Shown in pieces: positions 16,063-25,566 of a stretch of DNA of 64,000 nt. The notes under the pieces are model-generated. The model was not told the DNA's origin, did no database searches, and saw only the letters and a program-made list of their open reading frames with translations. Numbering within the stretch: the first letter of the stretch is position 1; every line of letters begins with the position of its first letter. The DNA is from Paramicrobacterium agarici (GTDB lineage Bacteria > Actinomycetota > Actinomycetes > Actinomycetales > Microbacteriaceae), in the NCBI RefSeq assembly GCF_002563955.1, contig NZ_PDJE01000001.1:2852001-2916000 (forward strand), in the 5' to 3' direction. The translations under genes and the position numbers were made by a program.

Positions 16063-17562
16063 TCACCGTCGAAGGTCTGAATGCACGCTGCGCCAGCAAT
16101 CGAGCCTGTGCCGCTCGCGAAAGTCCACCTGGCGCGCGCCGCGCTCGTCGAACCCCATCACGAACTGACCTTCATCGAACCGCGGCCATGGAGGGCTGTG
16201 CGCGGCTGATGGCTCCCCGTCGTGCGCAAACGACGCCCACAAGCCGATCATCTCGTCGGCGAGCGCATGCTGCTCGGCGGTCAGCATGTCCTCTCCGCCG
16301 AGATCGAAGAGGTACGGCATATCAGCGGCGTGCGCAGCTCCCATCGGAAACCCAGGGATCTCGGCTCCGTTGACGTTCGGGGCAGTCCTGTCGGCAAACG
16401 CGTACGCGTACACGGGAGCGCGCGAGGCCTGCAGCTCGTGCTCGCGGTGAACGGCATAGGCCCACGACGAGTCCGTGGCGATCGCCGACCACGTCACGAG
16501 CGCCGATCCCCGTGACGCGTCGTAGGCGTCCGCCACGGCAGATGCATGGTCGCCGAAGGAGTTCGCCAGAAACTCGGGAAGCCTTTCGTCGGTGATGGGA
16601 TTCACCTGGTGCGCACCGGCGATGAACGGCCTCATCTCGTCACGGGTGATTCCCGAGAGAATCGGCACATCGTGCACGAGGCCGTTGCGTACGGCGTCGG
16701 CAGGATGCCGCGGGAGCAGCGAAGTGCCCCAGGCAAGGTGGTTGGCGAAGTCCCCCGTGTGTTCTACGAGCGTCGCCGAGTCAAGGGAACGCAGCCTCGC
16801 GACAGCATCCTCTCCCCCACACCCCAGCTGGTCGGCAAGCCGCGCACCCGATGCCTCCACGTGGGAAAGGTGGAGGTAGGGCGAGTGCTCGGGTGAGCGC
16901 GGAAACATGATGCCGCGCGGCCAGTGCAGCATCGGTGAGCCGGACTGCATGATGGCCCTGTCGAAGAGCCCAGCTGCGTCGGGACTTGTGAGCAGCGCAC
17001 CGATGCTCATGGCTCCGGCGGACTGCCCGAAGACCGCGACGTTGTGAGGGTCTGCTCCGAATGCTGCAGCGTTGCGGCGAACCCAGCGCAGAGCTTCCAG
17101 CTGATCGGCCAGTCCGAAGGTTCCCGATCCGGGCAGCCCCGCGTACCCGAAGTAGCCAAAGACTCCGAGCCGGTAATTGATGGTCACGACGGCGACGTTC
17201 CCCTGGGCAGCGAGTCGCTGAGCATCGTAGAGGTGCCCGCCGCCCGTGGTGAATCCGCCTCCGTGAAGCCACACCATGACCGGCAGCGGGTCGGCCGGTT
17301 CGTGCCGCGGTGTCGTGACGTTGAGAAACAGGCAGTCCTCATCGATCATGGCTGCGGGCAATCCCGGCTGGGGGCAGAGCGGCCCCGGCTTGGTCGCATC
17401 GGCAACTCCGCTCCAGGCATCGGCGGGAGCTGGAGCCGCCCAACGTCGATCACCGACGGGCGGTGCGGCGTAGCGAATGCCCGAGAACACTCGCGCGTGC
17501 CGAGTGCGCCGTCCCCGGATTCTGCCGGTGTCAAGCGTCACCTCACGGGGTGCTTCTGTCAT
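16063..17562 (-). CDS. Type-B carboxylesterase
   Basis: A 499-residue alpha/beta-hydrolase that cleaves carboxylic esters. It shows the family entry FSGIRYAAPPVGDRRW, EDCLFLNV near residue 75, the oxyanion loop VMVWLHGGGFTTG, the nucleophile motif GQSAG near residue 177, and the histidine block MGAAHAADMPYLFD. No signal peptide is seen, so it is probably cytoplasmic. Its start overlaps the stop of the upstream VC0807-like membrane gene by 4 bases, making it the last gene of a three-gene operon. The natural ester is unknown. Confidence 0.92.
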   Translation of the reverse strand: MTEAPREVTLDTGRIRGRRTRHARVFSGIRYAAPPVGDRRWAAPAPADAWSGVADATKPGPLCPQPGLPAAMIDEDCLFLNVTTPRHEPADPLPVMVWLHGGGFTTGGGHLYDAQRLAAQGNVAVVTINYRLGVFGYFGYAGLPGSGTFGLADQLEALRWVRRNAAAFGADPHNVAVFGQSAGAMSIGALLTSPDAAGLFDRAIMQSGSPMLHWPRGIMFPRSPEHSPYLHLSHVEASGARLADQLGCGGEDAVARLRSLDSATLVEHTGDFANHLAWGTSLLPRHPADAVRNGLVHDVPILSGITRDEMRPFIAGAHQVNPITDERLPEFLANSFGDHASAVADAYDASRGSALVTWSAIATDSSWAYAVHREHELQASRAPVYAYAFADRTAPNVNGAEIPGFPMGAAHAADMPYLFDLGGEDMLTAEQHALADEMIGLWASFAHDGEPSAAHSPPWPRFDEGQFVMGFDERGARQVDFRERHRLDCWRSVHSDLRR

Positions 17563-18281
17563 GTGCCCTCACCTTCCTGTGTCCTCCCGGCTTGCTCGAC
17601 GCGCCGCCACAGTCCGGCTCGAGCGAAGTAGCGGTGCTGGATCACTTGCAGCACAACGAACGTGACTGCCCACAGCGCGCCGGCGATCACCGGAACAAGA
17701 TCCACGGGCAGCGCGTATGCCATCACCACTCGAACGATCGCGTCTCCGATCATCCCGACGCCCCACAGCACGGTCGCGCCGCGCCAGATGCGACGAAATC
17801 CTGCGTCGTCCTCCCAGATGTCGTCCCAGAGCTGCGGATGTAGTCGGGCGCTCATGCGCGTCGGCTCGATCATTGTGCGAGCGAATGTGAAGGCCACGGG
17901 GCGACGGAAGCGCAGGCTCACGAGAAAGCCCAGCCCGATTGCCCCTGTGAACCATCCCTCTTTCGCGAGCAGGAAGCGCGGGCTGCCGGTCACGAACGTC
18001 AGCAGCGCACTTCCCGCGAGCACAATGAGCACGAAGATCCCCAGCGCATTGACCTTCCGCTGCCTGATGGAGCGCACGGCGATCGCCAGAACCGTGGGTA
18101 GACCGGCGAGGATCAGCGCGAGTACAGCATCCAGCCCAATTGCTCGCAGAATGTAAAATCCGGCGACGGGCACGACCAGATCAGTGATGATCAGGCCGAG
18201 CTGACCGCCCATGCCTCTACCACGGGGGCGCCTGGCGTCAGCGTTGTCCTCGCTCATCGCCGCATGCTCGGCCCTGGTCAT
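17559..18281 (-). CDS. VC0807-like multi-pass membrane protein
   Basis: A 240-residue membrane protein with about six hydrophobic helices. The family-like sequences ITDLVVPVAGFYILRAIG, AGLPTVLAIAVRSIRQRKVNALG and a C-terminal helix (VPVIAGALWAVTFVVLQVIQ) are seen. The role of this family is unknown. The start at 18281 overlaps the upstream membrane gene stop (ATGA), and the gene's stop overlaps the esterase start. A longer frame to 18491 would run deep into the upstream gene and is rejected. Confidence 0.78.
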   Translation of the reverse strand: MTRAEHAAMSEDNADARRPRGRGMGGQLGLIITDLVVPVAGFYILRAIGLDAVLALILAGLPTVLAIAVRSIRQRKVNALGIFVLIVLAGSALLTFVTGSPRFLLAKEGWFTGAIGLGFLVSLRFRRPVAFTFARTMIEPTRMSARLHPQLWDDIWEDDAGFRRIWRGATVLWGVGMIGDAIVRVVMAYALPVDLVPVIAGALWAVTFVVLQVIQHRYFARAGLWRRVEQAGRTQEGEGT

Positions 18282-18820
18282 GCGGGCTGCCCCTGCGGGT
18301 TTTGGCGCTGACCGCTGTGCATTGCAAAGAACTGCCGAACCGAGCGCGGAGCCCAGAGCAGAATGAGCATGATCACGTGGATGCTGTCGCCGGGGATCAC
18401 CGCCCACAAGTACGCGCTTCCTGCGGCAGCGGAGTACAGGCTGAAGAACGTCGCGATCACGAGGTACGCGCTCAAAGCGATGCGCGCCCATTGACGCCCC
18501 TGGAGCACCTTGATGACCAGCCAGATCGAAAGCACGACGTCGACGGCGTGAAGCACGACGGCGTAGATGATCGAGGCGTTGATGGCGAATTCCATGAGGC
18601 GAGGCTCAAGTGTCGGATTGGTGGCGCGGATGCTGTCGGCGAGAAAGCCGTCTCTGCCGATGATCATCGCGACCGGGAGCGCAATCAGCAGAAAGATTCC
18701 GACGCCGACGGCGGGCACGAGCCACTTGAGCGGAGCGGGCACGTCGGACCAGCGCACCCGGGTCGCCGTCTGCTCAACGGCAGTCGGGCCGGACGGTTCA
18801 ATGCGTGTGTCGTCTGTCAT
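18278..18820 (-). CDS. Small four-helix membrane protein, function unknown
   Basis: A 180-residue protein. After a hydrophilic N-terminus it has about four membrane helices (LVPAVGVGIFLLIALPVAMI; a segment around IIYAVVLHAVDVVLSIWLVI; ALSAYLVIATFFSLYSAA; and SIHVIMLILLWAP). A polar QFFAMHSGQRQNPQGQPA tail follows. The pattern resembles actinobacterial membrane proteins with no assigned function. It is the first gene of the overlapping operon with the VC0807-like protein and the carboxylesterase, and divergent from the hydrolase gene. Confidence 0.72.
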   Translation of the reverse strand: MTDDTRIEPSGPTAVEQTATRVRWSDVPAPLKWLVPAVGVGIFLLIALPVAMIIGRDGFLADSIRATNPTLEPRLMEFAINASIIYAVVLHAVDVVLSIWLVIKVLQGRQWARIALSAYLVIATFFSLYSAAAGSAYLWAVIPGDSIHVIMLILLWAPRSVRQFFAMHSGQRQNPQGQPA

Positions 18821-18866
18821 GCGGGCAGGTTAGCAAAAATTTAGCAAGGGTGATATTTTTTTATCT
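18821..18866. promoter_or_regulatory. AT-rich divergent promoter region
   Basis: This 46-base gap between the membrane gene and the hydrolase gene is the most A/T-rich stretch of the first 40 kb. It holds two copies of TTAGCAA (18831 and 18841), GATA-T6-TATC symmetry, and TTTAGC that pairs with GCTAAA inside the hydrolase's first codons. It probably carries both promoters and perhaps a site for the TetR protein encoded downstream. Confidence 0.4.
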
Positions 18867-19829
18867 ATGGCGCTAAAAATACGCAGGGAACGCTCACGTG
18901 GGCATGTTGGACACTTTCGCTCAGCCGAAGCCCGTCGTGCCTACCGAGCTGCCTACGATGAGGCCTTCCGCGACCTGCCAGAAGCGAACGACAAGCATGA
19001 CGTCGAAACATCGTTCGGGCGCGTGCGCGCGTACGAGTGGCATCCGCGGGACACGGAGCACCGCCACCCCGTGATCCTGCTGCCGGGTCGCGCGTCGGGC
19101 ACGCCGATGTGGTCCGCGAACATTCGGGCCCTTGGCGAGAAGCGCCGCGTCATCGCCCTCGACATGTTGGGCGACGCCGGTCTCTCGCAGCAGCATCAAC
19201 CGTTGAATCAGGTCCGAGATCACGCGACGTGGCTCCATGAGGTGCAGTCGCAGCTCGCTCCGCAGGGAGCACACGTGGTCGGGCACTCCTTTGGCGGCTC
19301 AACGGCAGCGGCCTACGCACTTCACCATCCGCAGAGCGTGACGAGCCTTGCACTTCTCGAGCCAATGCTTACGCTCGCGTATCCACCCATCAGGATGCTG
19401 TTGTGGACGGCCCTCTTCTCGCTGCCCGTTCTCCCGGCACGGTGGCGCTCGGCAGCGCTCGCTCGTGTGGGCGGGAGCGACGACGATGCGGGGGCATTGG
19501 GGCGCATGGTCTCGCTTGGCGTCGCAGGATTCCGTGCGGAACTGCCGATGCCTCGCCCGCTCTCGGCATCGCAACTGTCAGAGCTGACCATGCCGGTCTA
19601 TGCCGCGTTCGCCGAACGAGACTCGCTTGCGGGAAAACCGGGGACAGCGTCGCGTGTGCGTGAAAGACTTCCTGACGGGCATGTGACGACATGGCCCGGA
19701 ACAACTCACTCACTCCCCTTGCAGGTGCCGGCGGCGCTTGCGGGCGACCTTGACGAGTTCTGGACGCGGGCCGAAGAGCGCGCCCGAACGCATCCCGCTG
19801 CACACGCCAGCAGACTGGAACAACGATGA
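18867..19829 (+). CDS. Alpha/beta-fold hydrolase
   Basis: A 320-residue hydrolase with the core blocks VILLPGRASGTPMW (oxyanion side), RVIALDMLGDAGLS, the nucleophile elbow VVGHSFGGSTA near residue 140, PVYAAFAERDSLAG with the likely acid, and WPGTTHSLPLQ with the catalytic histidine near 280. A basic N-terminus of about 20 residues precedes the domain. The substrate is unknown. The gene starts at an ATG next to an A/T-rich divergent promoter and is followed within 16 bases by a TetR regulator, likely co-transcribed. Confidence 0.85.
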   Translation: MALKIRRERSRGHVGHFRSAEARRAYRAAYDEAFRDLPEANDKHDVETSFGRVRAYEWHPRDTEHRHPVILLPGRASGTPMWSANIRALGEKRRVIALDMLGDAGLSQQHQPLNQVRDHATWLHEVQSQLAPQGAHVVGHSFGGSTAAAYALHHPQSVTSLALLEPMLTLAYPPIRMLLWTALFSLPVLPARWRSAALARVGGSDDDAGALGRMVSLGVAGFRAELPMPRPLSASQLSELTMPVYAAFAERDSLAGKPGTASRVRERLPDGHVTTWPGTTHSLPLQVPAALAGDLDEFWTRAEERARTHPAAHASRLEQR

Positions 19830-19845
19830 TAATTTCGCTGACGAT

Positions 19846-20469
19846 ATGACCGACAAGACTGCATCCGAGCCGCCACGGCTGACGTTCATCCAGCGCACTC
19901 GCCGAGCACAGCTCATCGAGTGTGCCATTGCCGTTCTCGCGGAGGACGGCTATGCACAAGCATCCTTGTCGCGCATTGCCAAGCGCGCAGAGGTGACCCG
20001 AGGCGTGATTTCGTATCACTTCGCCGACCGAGACGAGCTGCTCGACGCGGTGGTCAGCGAGGTCTACGGCATTGCGACGGAGCAGCTGCGGCCCAAGATC
20101 GATGCGCAGCCGACCGCTCTCATGGCCGTCCGCACGTTCATTACGGGAAGTGCTGAGTTCTATCGTGATTTCCCCACACACATGGCCGCCCTGCATGAGA
20201 TCGCCAGTCATGCGCGTGGAGAAGACGGCATGCTCCGTCACGCCGAGCAGTCGCGCGCCAATGACCAGGAGCTCTCTGCGGTTGGCGTGCTCCTTGAACG
20301 CGGCAAGCAGAACGGCGAGTTTCGCGAGTTCTCAACGAGCGTCATGGCGCGCACCATCCGCAGCGCGCTTGACGGTCTGCTCGTGCAGATGCGTGCTGAT
20401 CCTGACTACGATGCAATCAGGGATGCTGAGGAGCTTGCCGACATCTTCGAGCACGCCCTCTCGAGCTGA
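19846..20469 (+). CDS. TetR-family transcriptional regulator
   Basis: A 207-residue regulator. Its N-terminal helix-turn-helix is LIECAIAVLAEDGYAQASLSRIAKRAEVTRGVISYHFADRDELLDAV (about residues 20-66), and a ligand-binding helical bundle follows. The start at 19846 (MTDKTASEPP) was chosen because longer frames overlap the hydrolase gene. Its position after the hydrolase suggests it controls that gene and the divergent membrane-protein operon. The ligand is unknown. Confidence 0.88.
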   Translation: MTDKTASEPPRLTFIQRTRRAQLIECAIAVLAEDGYAQASLSRIAKRAEVTRGVISYHFADRDELLDAVVSEVYGIATEQLRPKIDAQPTALMAVRTFITGSAEFYRDFPTHMAALHEIASHARGEDGMLRHAEQSRANDQELSAVGVLLERGKQNGEFREFSTSVMARTIRSALDGLLVQMRADPDYDAIRDAEELADIFEHALSS

Positions 20470-20476
20470 ACGGGCT

Positions 20477-22042
20477 CTAGAACAACGGTTCTTCGACTAG
20501 CGCCTCCCTCTCGTCATTATCTGCAGCGTTCGCGTCTTCGACTCCGGCTTCCGATTCGGCTTCGTTCGTCGTCTCCAGGAATTGAACGTTGGAGGTGCGT
20601 GGCACCTGGTAGGTGATGCCGAGGGGTGAGACCCATTCGATCTGGTCGCCGTTGGTGTGGACCTGCCAGAGGGTGTGGTGTCGGAGCATGTGGTGCTGTT
20701 CGCATCCGGGCTGCAGGTTCGACAACTTTGTTTCGCCTCCGTGTTGCCATTGTTCGATGTGATCCAGGTCACAGATCGTGGCAGGCCGGTCGCAGCCGAT
20801 GCCGGTGCACGTTTCATCACGCAGCCGCACGGTGCGTTTCAGATCCGCCGGCACCGCATAACTGTCACGCCCGACCGACAGCACCGCCCCGGTCTCCGGG
20901 TGCGTCAACAACCGGGTGAAACTCGGTGCCCGCGCCGCCAGCTCGCGTGCAATGGTGGGGGCGATGGGGCCGTACCCGTCCAACTGCCCCGGCTCGTCGG
21001 AGTGTCCGAGGAGTGTCATGACGGGGACGGTGACATGCACGGTCGGACGAATCCCACCCAAACGGTCAGCACCCACCCCCGAAGCACCAACACCGGGCTT
21101 AGGCCCGTCGGTGGTGAATCCCTTGAGTAGAGCGTCGACGATCGTGTCTGCTTCGATCTGCGCCAGAGTCCGGTCGTCGCCGGCGGTTTTCAATGCCCGC
21201 GCCGTCCGCGTGGCCGCATTCACAAGGCTCTGCACCACCTCGACCGGACCATACAAAGACAGGACTGCCATGCCGTCTTGGGTGCCGTAACACTCCACCC
21301 GACGCTGCTTCACCGCCTCCGTGCGACGTTCCGTGATCGTCTCCGGAAACAAACCCTCCCGAATCTTGACCGCAGCACGAGCAAACTGCGTCGCCGACTG
21401 CACCATTGCTTTCGGCAGTGCTTCCGCTTCGAACGCGGCCGCCTCACCAGCATCGAGACTGACGGCTTGACGCAGCATCGCGTCGACATGCTGCCGCGTA
21501 ATCTCACCAGCCTCTAAAGCGCCGAATGTTGACGAGAGCTTCTCACACAGAAACTCAGCATCATTGAGCAGGCCTTGCGCGTGACCCTTCGTGACACCGA
21601 TCGCCGCACCGATCTCCTGCGCCAAAGAAGACCGCACCCACCCCTCAGCCTCCGCGTCAAGATCCGCCCGCGTTGCCCCATCCCGCATCGGAATGAACAC
21701 GCCCGGGTGTGCCAAAGCGTCCTGCAGCATCCCGTAGATGCCGCGCATGCGAGACGCTTCCGCTGCCGAAATCGCACGAGAATCAGCAACAACACCATCC
21801 AACTGCTCACGCAACGCGCTCGCTACAGCATCCGCTCCAGAGGGCTGCGGCGACTGATCCGAGCCGGTCGTCTCTAGTTCGGATTCCGCATGTGCCGACT
21901 CGTCAGGCTCGGATTCTTCGAATCGAGGATCGCCCCATGGCTGCTCGTTCGAATCTGTCGGCGGCGGCTGATATAACTCATCTCTCCCATCCGCCGGACC
22001 CCAATTGCCCGGGTCCGGAGGGGAATCTCTGAACTCATCCAT
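20477..22042 (-). CDS. DUF222 protein with C-terminal HNH nuclease domain (13E12 family)
   Basis: A 521-residue protein with a long acidic N-terminus, a DUF222 core (about residues 80-330; GEITRQHVDAMLRQAV is recognisable), and a C-terminal HNH domain. The domain has cysteines in RDETCTGIGCDRPATICDLDH, the metal/catalytic pair in DLDHIEQW, and NLQPGCEQHHMLRHH. HNH domains bind a divalent metal and nick or cut DNA. These proteins are multi-copy in many actinobacteria and their role is unsettled. Some mycobacterial 13E12 genes are LexA-controlled, and a LexA-like box lies upstream at 22106-22125. Confidence 0.88.
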   Translation of the reverse strand: MDEFRDSPPDPGNWGPADGRDELYQPPPTDSNEQPWGDPRFEESEPDESAHAESELETTGSDQSPQPSGADAVASALREQLDGVVADSRAISAAEASRMRGIYGMLQDALAHPGVFIPMRDGATRADLDAEAEGWVRSSLAQEIGAAIGVTKGHAQGLLNDAEFLCEKLSSTFGALEAGEITRQHVDAMLRQAVSLDAGEAAAFEAEALPKAMVQSATQFARAAVKIREGLFPETITERRTEAVKQRRVECYGTQDGMAVLSLYGPVEVVQSLVNAATRTARALKTAGDDRTLAQIEADTIVDALLKGFTTDGPKPGVGASGVGADRLGGIRPTVHVTVPVMTLLGHSDEPGQLDGYGPIAPTIARELAARAPSFTRLLTHPETGAVLSVGRDSYAVPADLKRTVRLRDETCTGIGCDRPATICDLDHIEQWQHGGETKLSNLQPGCEQHHMLRHHTLWQVHTNGDQIEWVSPLGITYQVPRTSNVQFLETTNEAESEAGVEDANAADNDEREALVEEPLF

Positions 22043-22105
22043 GCACCAATTCCACCACGAACCACCGACATTAATTCGAGCGAACCAACGAATGTGGATA
22101 ACTTA

Positions 22106-22125
22106 GCTCGAAGCTGTGTTCGAGC
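22106..22125 (-). promoter_or_regulatory. LexA/SOS-box-like inverted repeat upstream of the DUF222/HNH gene
   Basis: GCTCGAA (22106-22112), 6 bases, then TTCGAGC (22119-22125) are perfect complements. The core CGAAGCTGTGTTCG matches 12 of 14 positions of the actinobacterial/Bacillus SOS box CGAACRNRYGTTCG. It lies about 65 bases upstream of the DUF222/HNH start. TTCGAGCGAA also recurs at 22075-22084. Confidence 0.5.
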
Positions 22126-22176
22126 GAAATCTGTGGAGAAATCAGCCCAGACGCGCAGAACGCGGCGACGCGCTAT

Positions 22177-22773
22177 CTACCAGGTGCCGACGTACGTTGA
22201 GGCGGGTACCTCCGCCGGAATCCCCCGCTGCCGCACAAACGGAAGCCCTCGACGCACCGCAAGCTCGACGCGCGAACGTACAGCATCGCTCGTCAGCTCA
22301 TAGCCCGTGAAGTCGGTATTCGACGCATACACTCCGATCGGCAGCGTGAGCGCCTGAAAGAAGCCGAACAGCGGTCGAAACTGATGCTCAAGAATCAGCG
22401 CATGCTTCTCTCCCCCGCCCGTCGCCGCCAGCAGCACGGGCGTGTCGACGAGCTCATACTGCCCGACGAAATCGAAGAGGTGCTTGAACAGCCCGGTGAA
22501 CGAGCCTCGGTACACGGGGCTCCCCACGACGAGCAGATCCGCGGTCTCAATCGACCGCAGCGCCGCCTCGGCGCGTGGCGATACCTGGTCGCGCGTCAGT
22601 GCACCCGCAAACCCTGACCCGATCTCAATCAGCTCGATCACCTCGACGTCGACCGTCTCGCGCATCGCCACTTCGCCGACGATCGCGCGAATCAAGGCCG
22701 TGGTCTTCGAGGGCTCGTGCAGGCTCCCCGAGACGGCGACCACCTTCAGAGTCGTTGCATCGTGTTCAGGCAT
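22177..22773 (-). CDS. NADPH-dependent FMN reductase (MsuE/SsuE-like)
   Basis: A 198-residue flavodoxin-like flavin reductase. It has the phosphate-binding loop VVAVSGSLHEPSKT near residues 11-24, the substrate loop VVGSPVYRGSFTGLFKHLFDFV, and AATGGGEKHALILEHQFRPLFGFFQA near residue 120, all typical of MsuE/SsuE. Such enzymes supply FMNH2 to two-component monooxygenases that desulfonate organosulfonates. No monooxygenase is adjacent, so the partner is unknown. Confidence 0.87.
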   Translation of the reverse strand: MPEHDATTLKVVAVSGSLHEPSKTTALIRAIVGEVAMRETVDVEVIELIEIGSGFAGALTRDQVSPRAEAALRSIETADLLVVGSPVYRGSFTGLFKHLFDFVGQYELVDTPVLLAATGGGEKHALILEHQFRPLFGFFQALTLPIGVYASNTDFTGYELTSDAVRSRVELAVRRGLPFVRQRGIPAEVPASTYVGTW

Positions 22774-22836
22774 GAGGCGACAGTACGCTCGACGGCGGCT
22801 CGAGAAAATCTCTCACCGACATAAGTCGTAATGGAT

Positions 22837-22861
22837 GCTGCGGCATGCGGCGCCGCAGCAG
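22837..22861 (-). terminator. GC-rich hairpin after the DUF1684 gene
   Basis: TGCTGCGGC (22837-22845) and GCCGCAGCA (22853-22861) form a 9-bp perfect stem with a 7-base loop. It begins three bases after the DUF1684 stop on the transcribed strand. There is no long U-tract. Confidence 0.5.
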
Positions 22862-22863
22862 GC

Positions 22864-23655
22864 TCAGTCGCGAACGACAGCCTTCTCGCCGGCACGAATC
22901 GGTGTGCTGAGCCGGTTCTCGGCGGGCGGCAGCGGGCACACGTAGTGGTCGGCGAACGCGCATGGAGGCAGGTACGCCCGGTTGAAGTCGATGGTCACCG
23001 AACCGTCATCGCCCGGAGCAGTGATCGGCACGAACCGGAACCGGTAGCTCTCATCGCCACTCGTGCCGTCACTGATCACGGCGCGCAGCCCGCGCGGGTC
23101 CGTCGTCACCTTCAGCGACGCGCTCTCGCCACCGGGCAGCGTCACGTCGACAGTGCCGGCAAGTTCGCCGTCAGACACGTGGCCGTCGATGCTCTCGACG
23201 CTCTGCGTCGCGCCGTCTCCAGCATCCGTGAATCGCCCCGTGAGCACCCAGCTCTCGTCGGGCTCGAACGCAGAAAGATCGCGGATGCTGGCGCGCGTCG
23301 CAGCATCCGGGTCGATGAGCCGCAGCGCCAGCGCCCCGTCGCGTGAGAAGTACCGCAGTCGCTTGTCGCCCCACTCGATGTCTTGCCCGGTCTCGAGAGA
23401 AATCGATGCGCCCTCGACGGTGCCCACGGGACGACCATCTTGCAGAATCGTCTTGCCGTGCAGTGCCGGCGCCGTACCGACAATTGTCTCTCCGGCCGCC
23501 TTCCACGTTCCCGGTACGCCCTCGTACGCTGCCTCGTCGGCGGTCAGCCAGTGTGTCGCTACCAGCGATGCCAAGCCGAGCGGAGACGTCGTGGCGCGAA
23601 CTCGTGACTCGTGCCAATCCGCCCACGCGGCGGCGAAATCGTTGGTATCAGTCAT
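22864..23655 (-). CDS. DUF1684 family protein
   Basis: A 263-residue protein. The hallmark C-terminal block is DFNRAYLPPCAFADHYVCPLPPAENRLSTPI, with conserved cysteines and prolines near residues 225-255. The N-terminal part (FAAAWADWHESRVRATTSPLGL) and the middle beta-rich core also fit the family. No function has been assigned to DUF1684. The gene is separate from its neighbours and followed by a hairpin. Confidence 0.85.
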   Translation of the reverse strand: MTDTNDFAAAWADWHESRVRATTSPLGLASLVATHWLTADEAAYEGVPGTWKAAGETIVGTAPALHGKTILQDGRPVGTVEGASISLETGQDIEWGDKRLRYFSRDGALALRLIDPDAATRASIRDLSAFEPDESWVLTGRFTDAGDGATQSVESIDGHVSDGELAGTVDVTLPGGESASLKVTTDPRGLRAVISDGTSGDESYRFRFVPITAPGDDGSVTIDFNRAYLPPCAFADHYVCPLPPAENRLSTPIRAGEKAVVRD

Positions 23656-23704
23656 GCTTCTCCTCGAGTGGTACCGGGGTGCGTGCGATCAGCACGCGCT
23701 CACG

Positions 23705-23738
23705 CACATCGCCCAGCCTATGTCAGCCGGGCGATGTG
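23705..23738 (-). terminator. Hairpin after the aldo/keto reductase gene
   Basis: CACATCGCCC (23705-23714) and GGGCGATGTG (23729-23738) are perfect 10-bp complements around a 14-base loop. The structure lies 11 bases past the aldo/keto reductase stop on the transcribed strand. Confidence 0.5.
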
Positions 23739-23749
23739 TGCAGTGCAGA

Positions 23750-24643
<894 letters not shown>

Positions 24644-25198
24644 TCAGCGGCCGAGGTCGAACCCGTCGAGTCCGCTGAACAGATCCGGCTCGGCGCTCGA
24701 GGGCACCGAGTCGCGTCCTGTCGCGTTCCCCTGCCCCTCAAAGCCGGGCCCTGTCGGAATCTCGGTCCCGTTCTGATACGCCGTCGCGACAGCACGCGCG
24801 CGCAGGTCTGCCGCCTCGTTGAGATCGTGTCCCGCGTGCCCCTTGACCCATTCGAACGTGTAGTCGCGCCCGGCAATCGCCTCGTCGAGTTCCTTGAGCA
24901 GTCCCACGTTCATGACGGGTTTGCCGTCGGCCTTGCGCCACCCTTTGCGCTTCCAGCCCGGCATCCACTTCGAGATGCAGTTGATGGCGTACTGGCTGTC
25001 GCACAGAATATGCAGGTGCTCGTGCGAGACATGCTCGGTCGAGCGAAAGAGGTCGAGCACGGCCATGAGCTCGCCCATGTTGTTGGTGCCGTGCGGCCAT
25101 CCGCCTGCCGCCCACGAACCGTCGTCGATGTACCAGGCCCATCCCGCGGGGCCGGGATTGCCGAGTGCTGAGCCGTCAGCGGCAGCCGTGATCGTCAT
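24644..25198 (-). CDS. rnhA: Ribonuclease H type 1
   Basis: A 184-residue RNase H that cuts RNA in RNA:DNA hybrids. The four acidic metal ligands are visible: D8 in AADGSALGN, the glutamate in NNMGELMAVLDLF, the aspartate in ILCDSQYAIN, and the aspartate in GHAGHDLNEAADLRAR. The WVKGHAGH segment is typical. A 30-residue acidic, low-complexity tail follows the domain. The gene is monocistronic and divergent from the second antitoxin gene. Confidence 0.92.
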   Translation of the reverse strand: MTITAAADGSALGNPGPAGWAWYIDDGSWAAGGWPHGTNNMGELMAVLDLFRSTEHVSHEHLHILCDSQYAINCISKWMPGWKRKGWRKADGKPVMNVGLLKELDEAIAGRDYTFEWVKGHAGHDLNEAADLRARAVATAYQNGTEIPTGPGFEGQGNATGRDSVPSSAEPDLFSGLDGFDLGR

Positions 25199-25307
25199 AC
25201 GTCAATCCTGTCACGGCGACGCGACTGCTCGCCCACACCCTGCCGCGCCGTCCGGTAGTGCACGAGCATCCTTGTAGTAACCTCACTATCCCTGCATTGG
25301 AGGGATC

Positions 25308-25565
25308 ATGGTCACCATGTCAGCACGAGAATTCAACCAATCGGTTGCCGCCGCTCAGCGACATGCGGCCGACGGGCCGGTCGTCGTCACGCGTCGTGGA
25401 GAGCCCGCCTTCGTGCTGCTGCACATCGACGATTACCGTCGCCTGACGGACGCCACGCACCAGGGCTCTCTGAGTGAACGGCTTGCCCCGTCAGATGGCG
25501 CCGACCTCAACGACGTCGAATTTGAGCGCGACGCCGAGAGCTGGCGTCCGGTGATCGAGTTCTGA
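25308..25565 (+). CDS. Phd/YefM-type antitoxin, second copy
   Basis: An 85-residue antitoxin. The fold is recognisable from MSAREFNQSVAAAQRHAADGPVVVTRRGEPAFVLLHIDDYRRL, with a C-terminal acidic tail (DLNDVEFERDAESWRPVIEF) for toxin binding. The start at 25308 has a good GGAGGG site at 25299-25304, unlike the leaderless first copy. One base separates its stop from the start of the PIN gene. It presumably represses the pair and neutralises whatever activity the PIN protein still has. Confidence 0.85.
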   Translation: MVTMSAREFNQSVAAAQRHAADGPVVVTRRGEPAFVLLHIDDYRRLTDATHQGSLSERLAPSDGADLNDVEFERDAESWRPVIEF

Positions 25566-25566
25566 C

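Noticed and set aside
18281..18491. Longer start for the VC0807-like protein reaching 18491
   Set aside because: It would overlap about 210 bases of the upstream membrane gene; the ATGA junction at 18281 is far more likely.
20477..22042. DUF222/HNH protein as a restriction enzyme or mobile intron
   Set aside because: No methylase partner, intron or terminal repeats are seen; the DUF222 architecture is a separate family.
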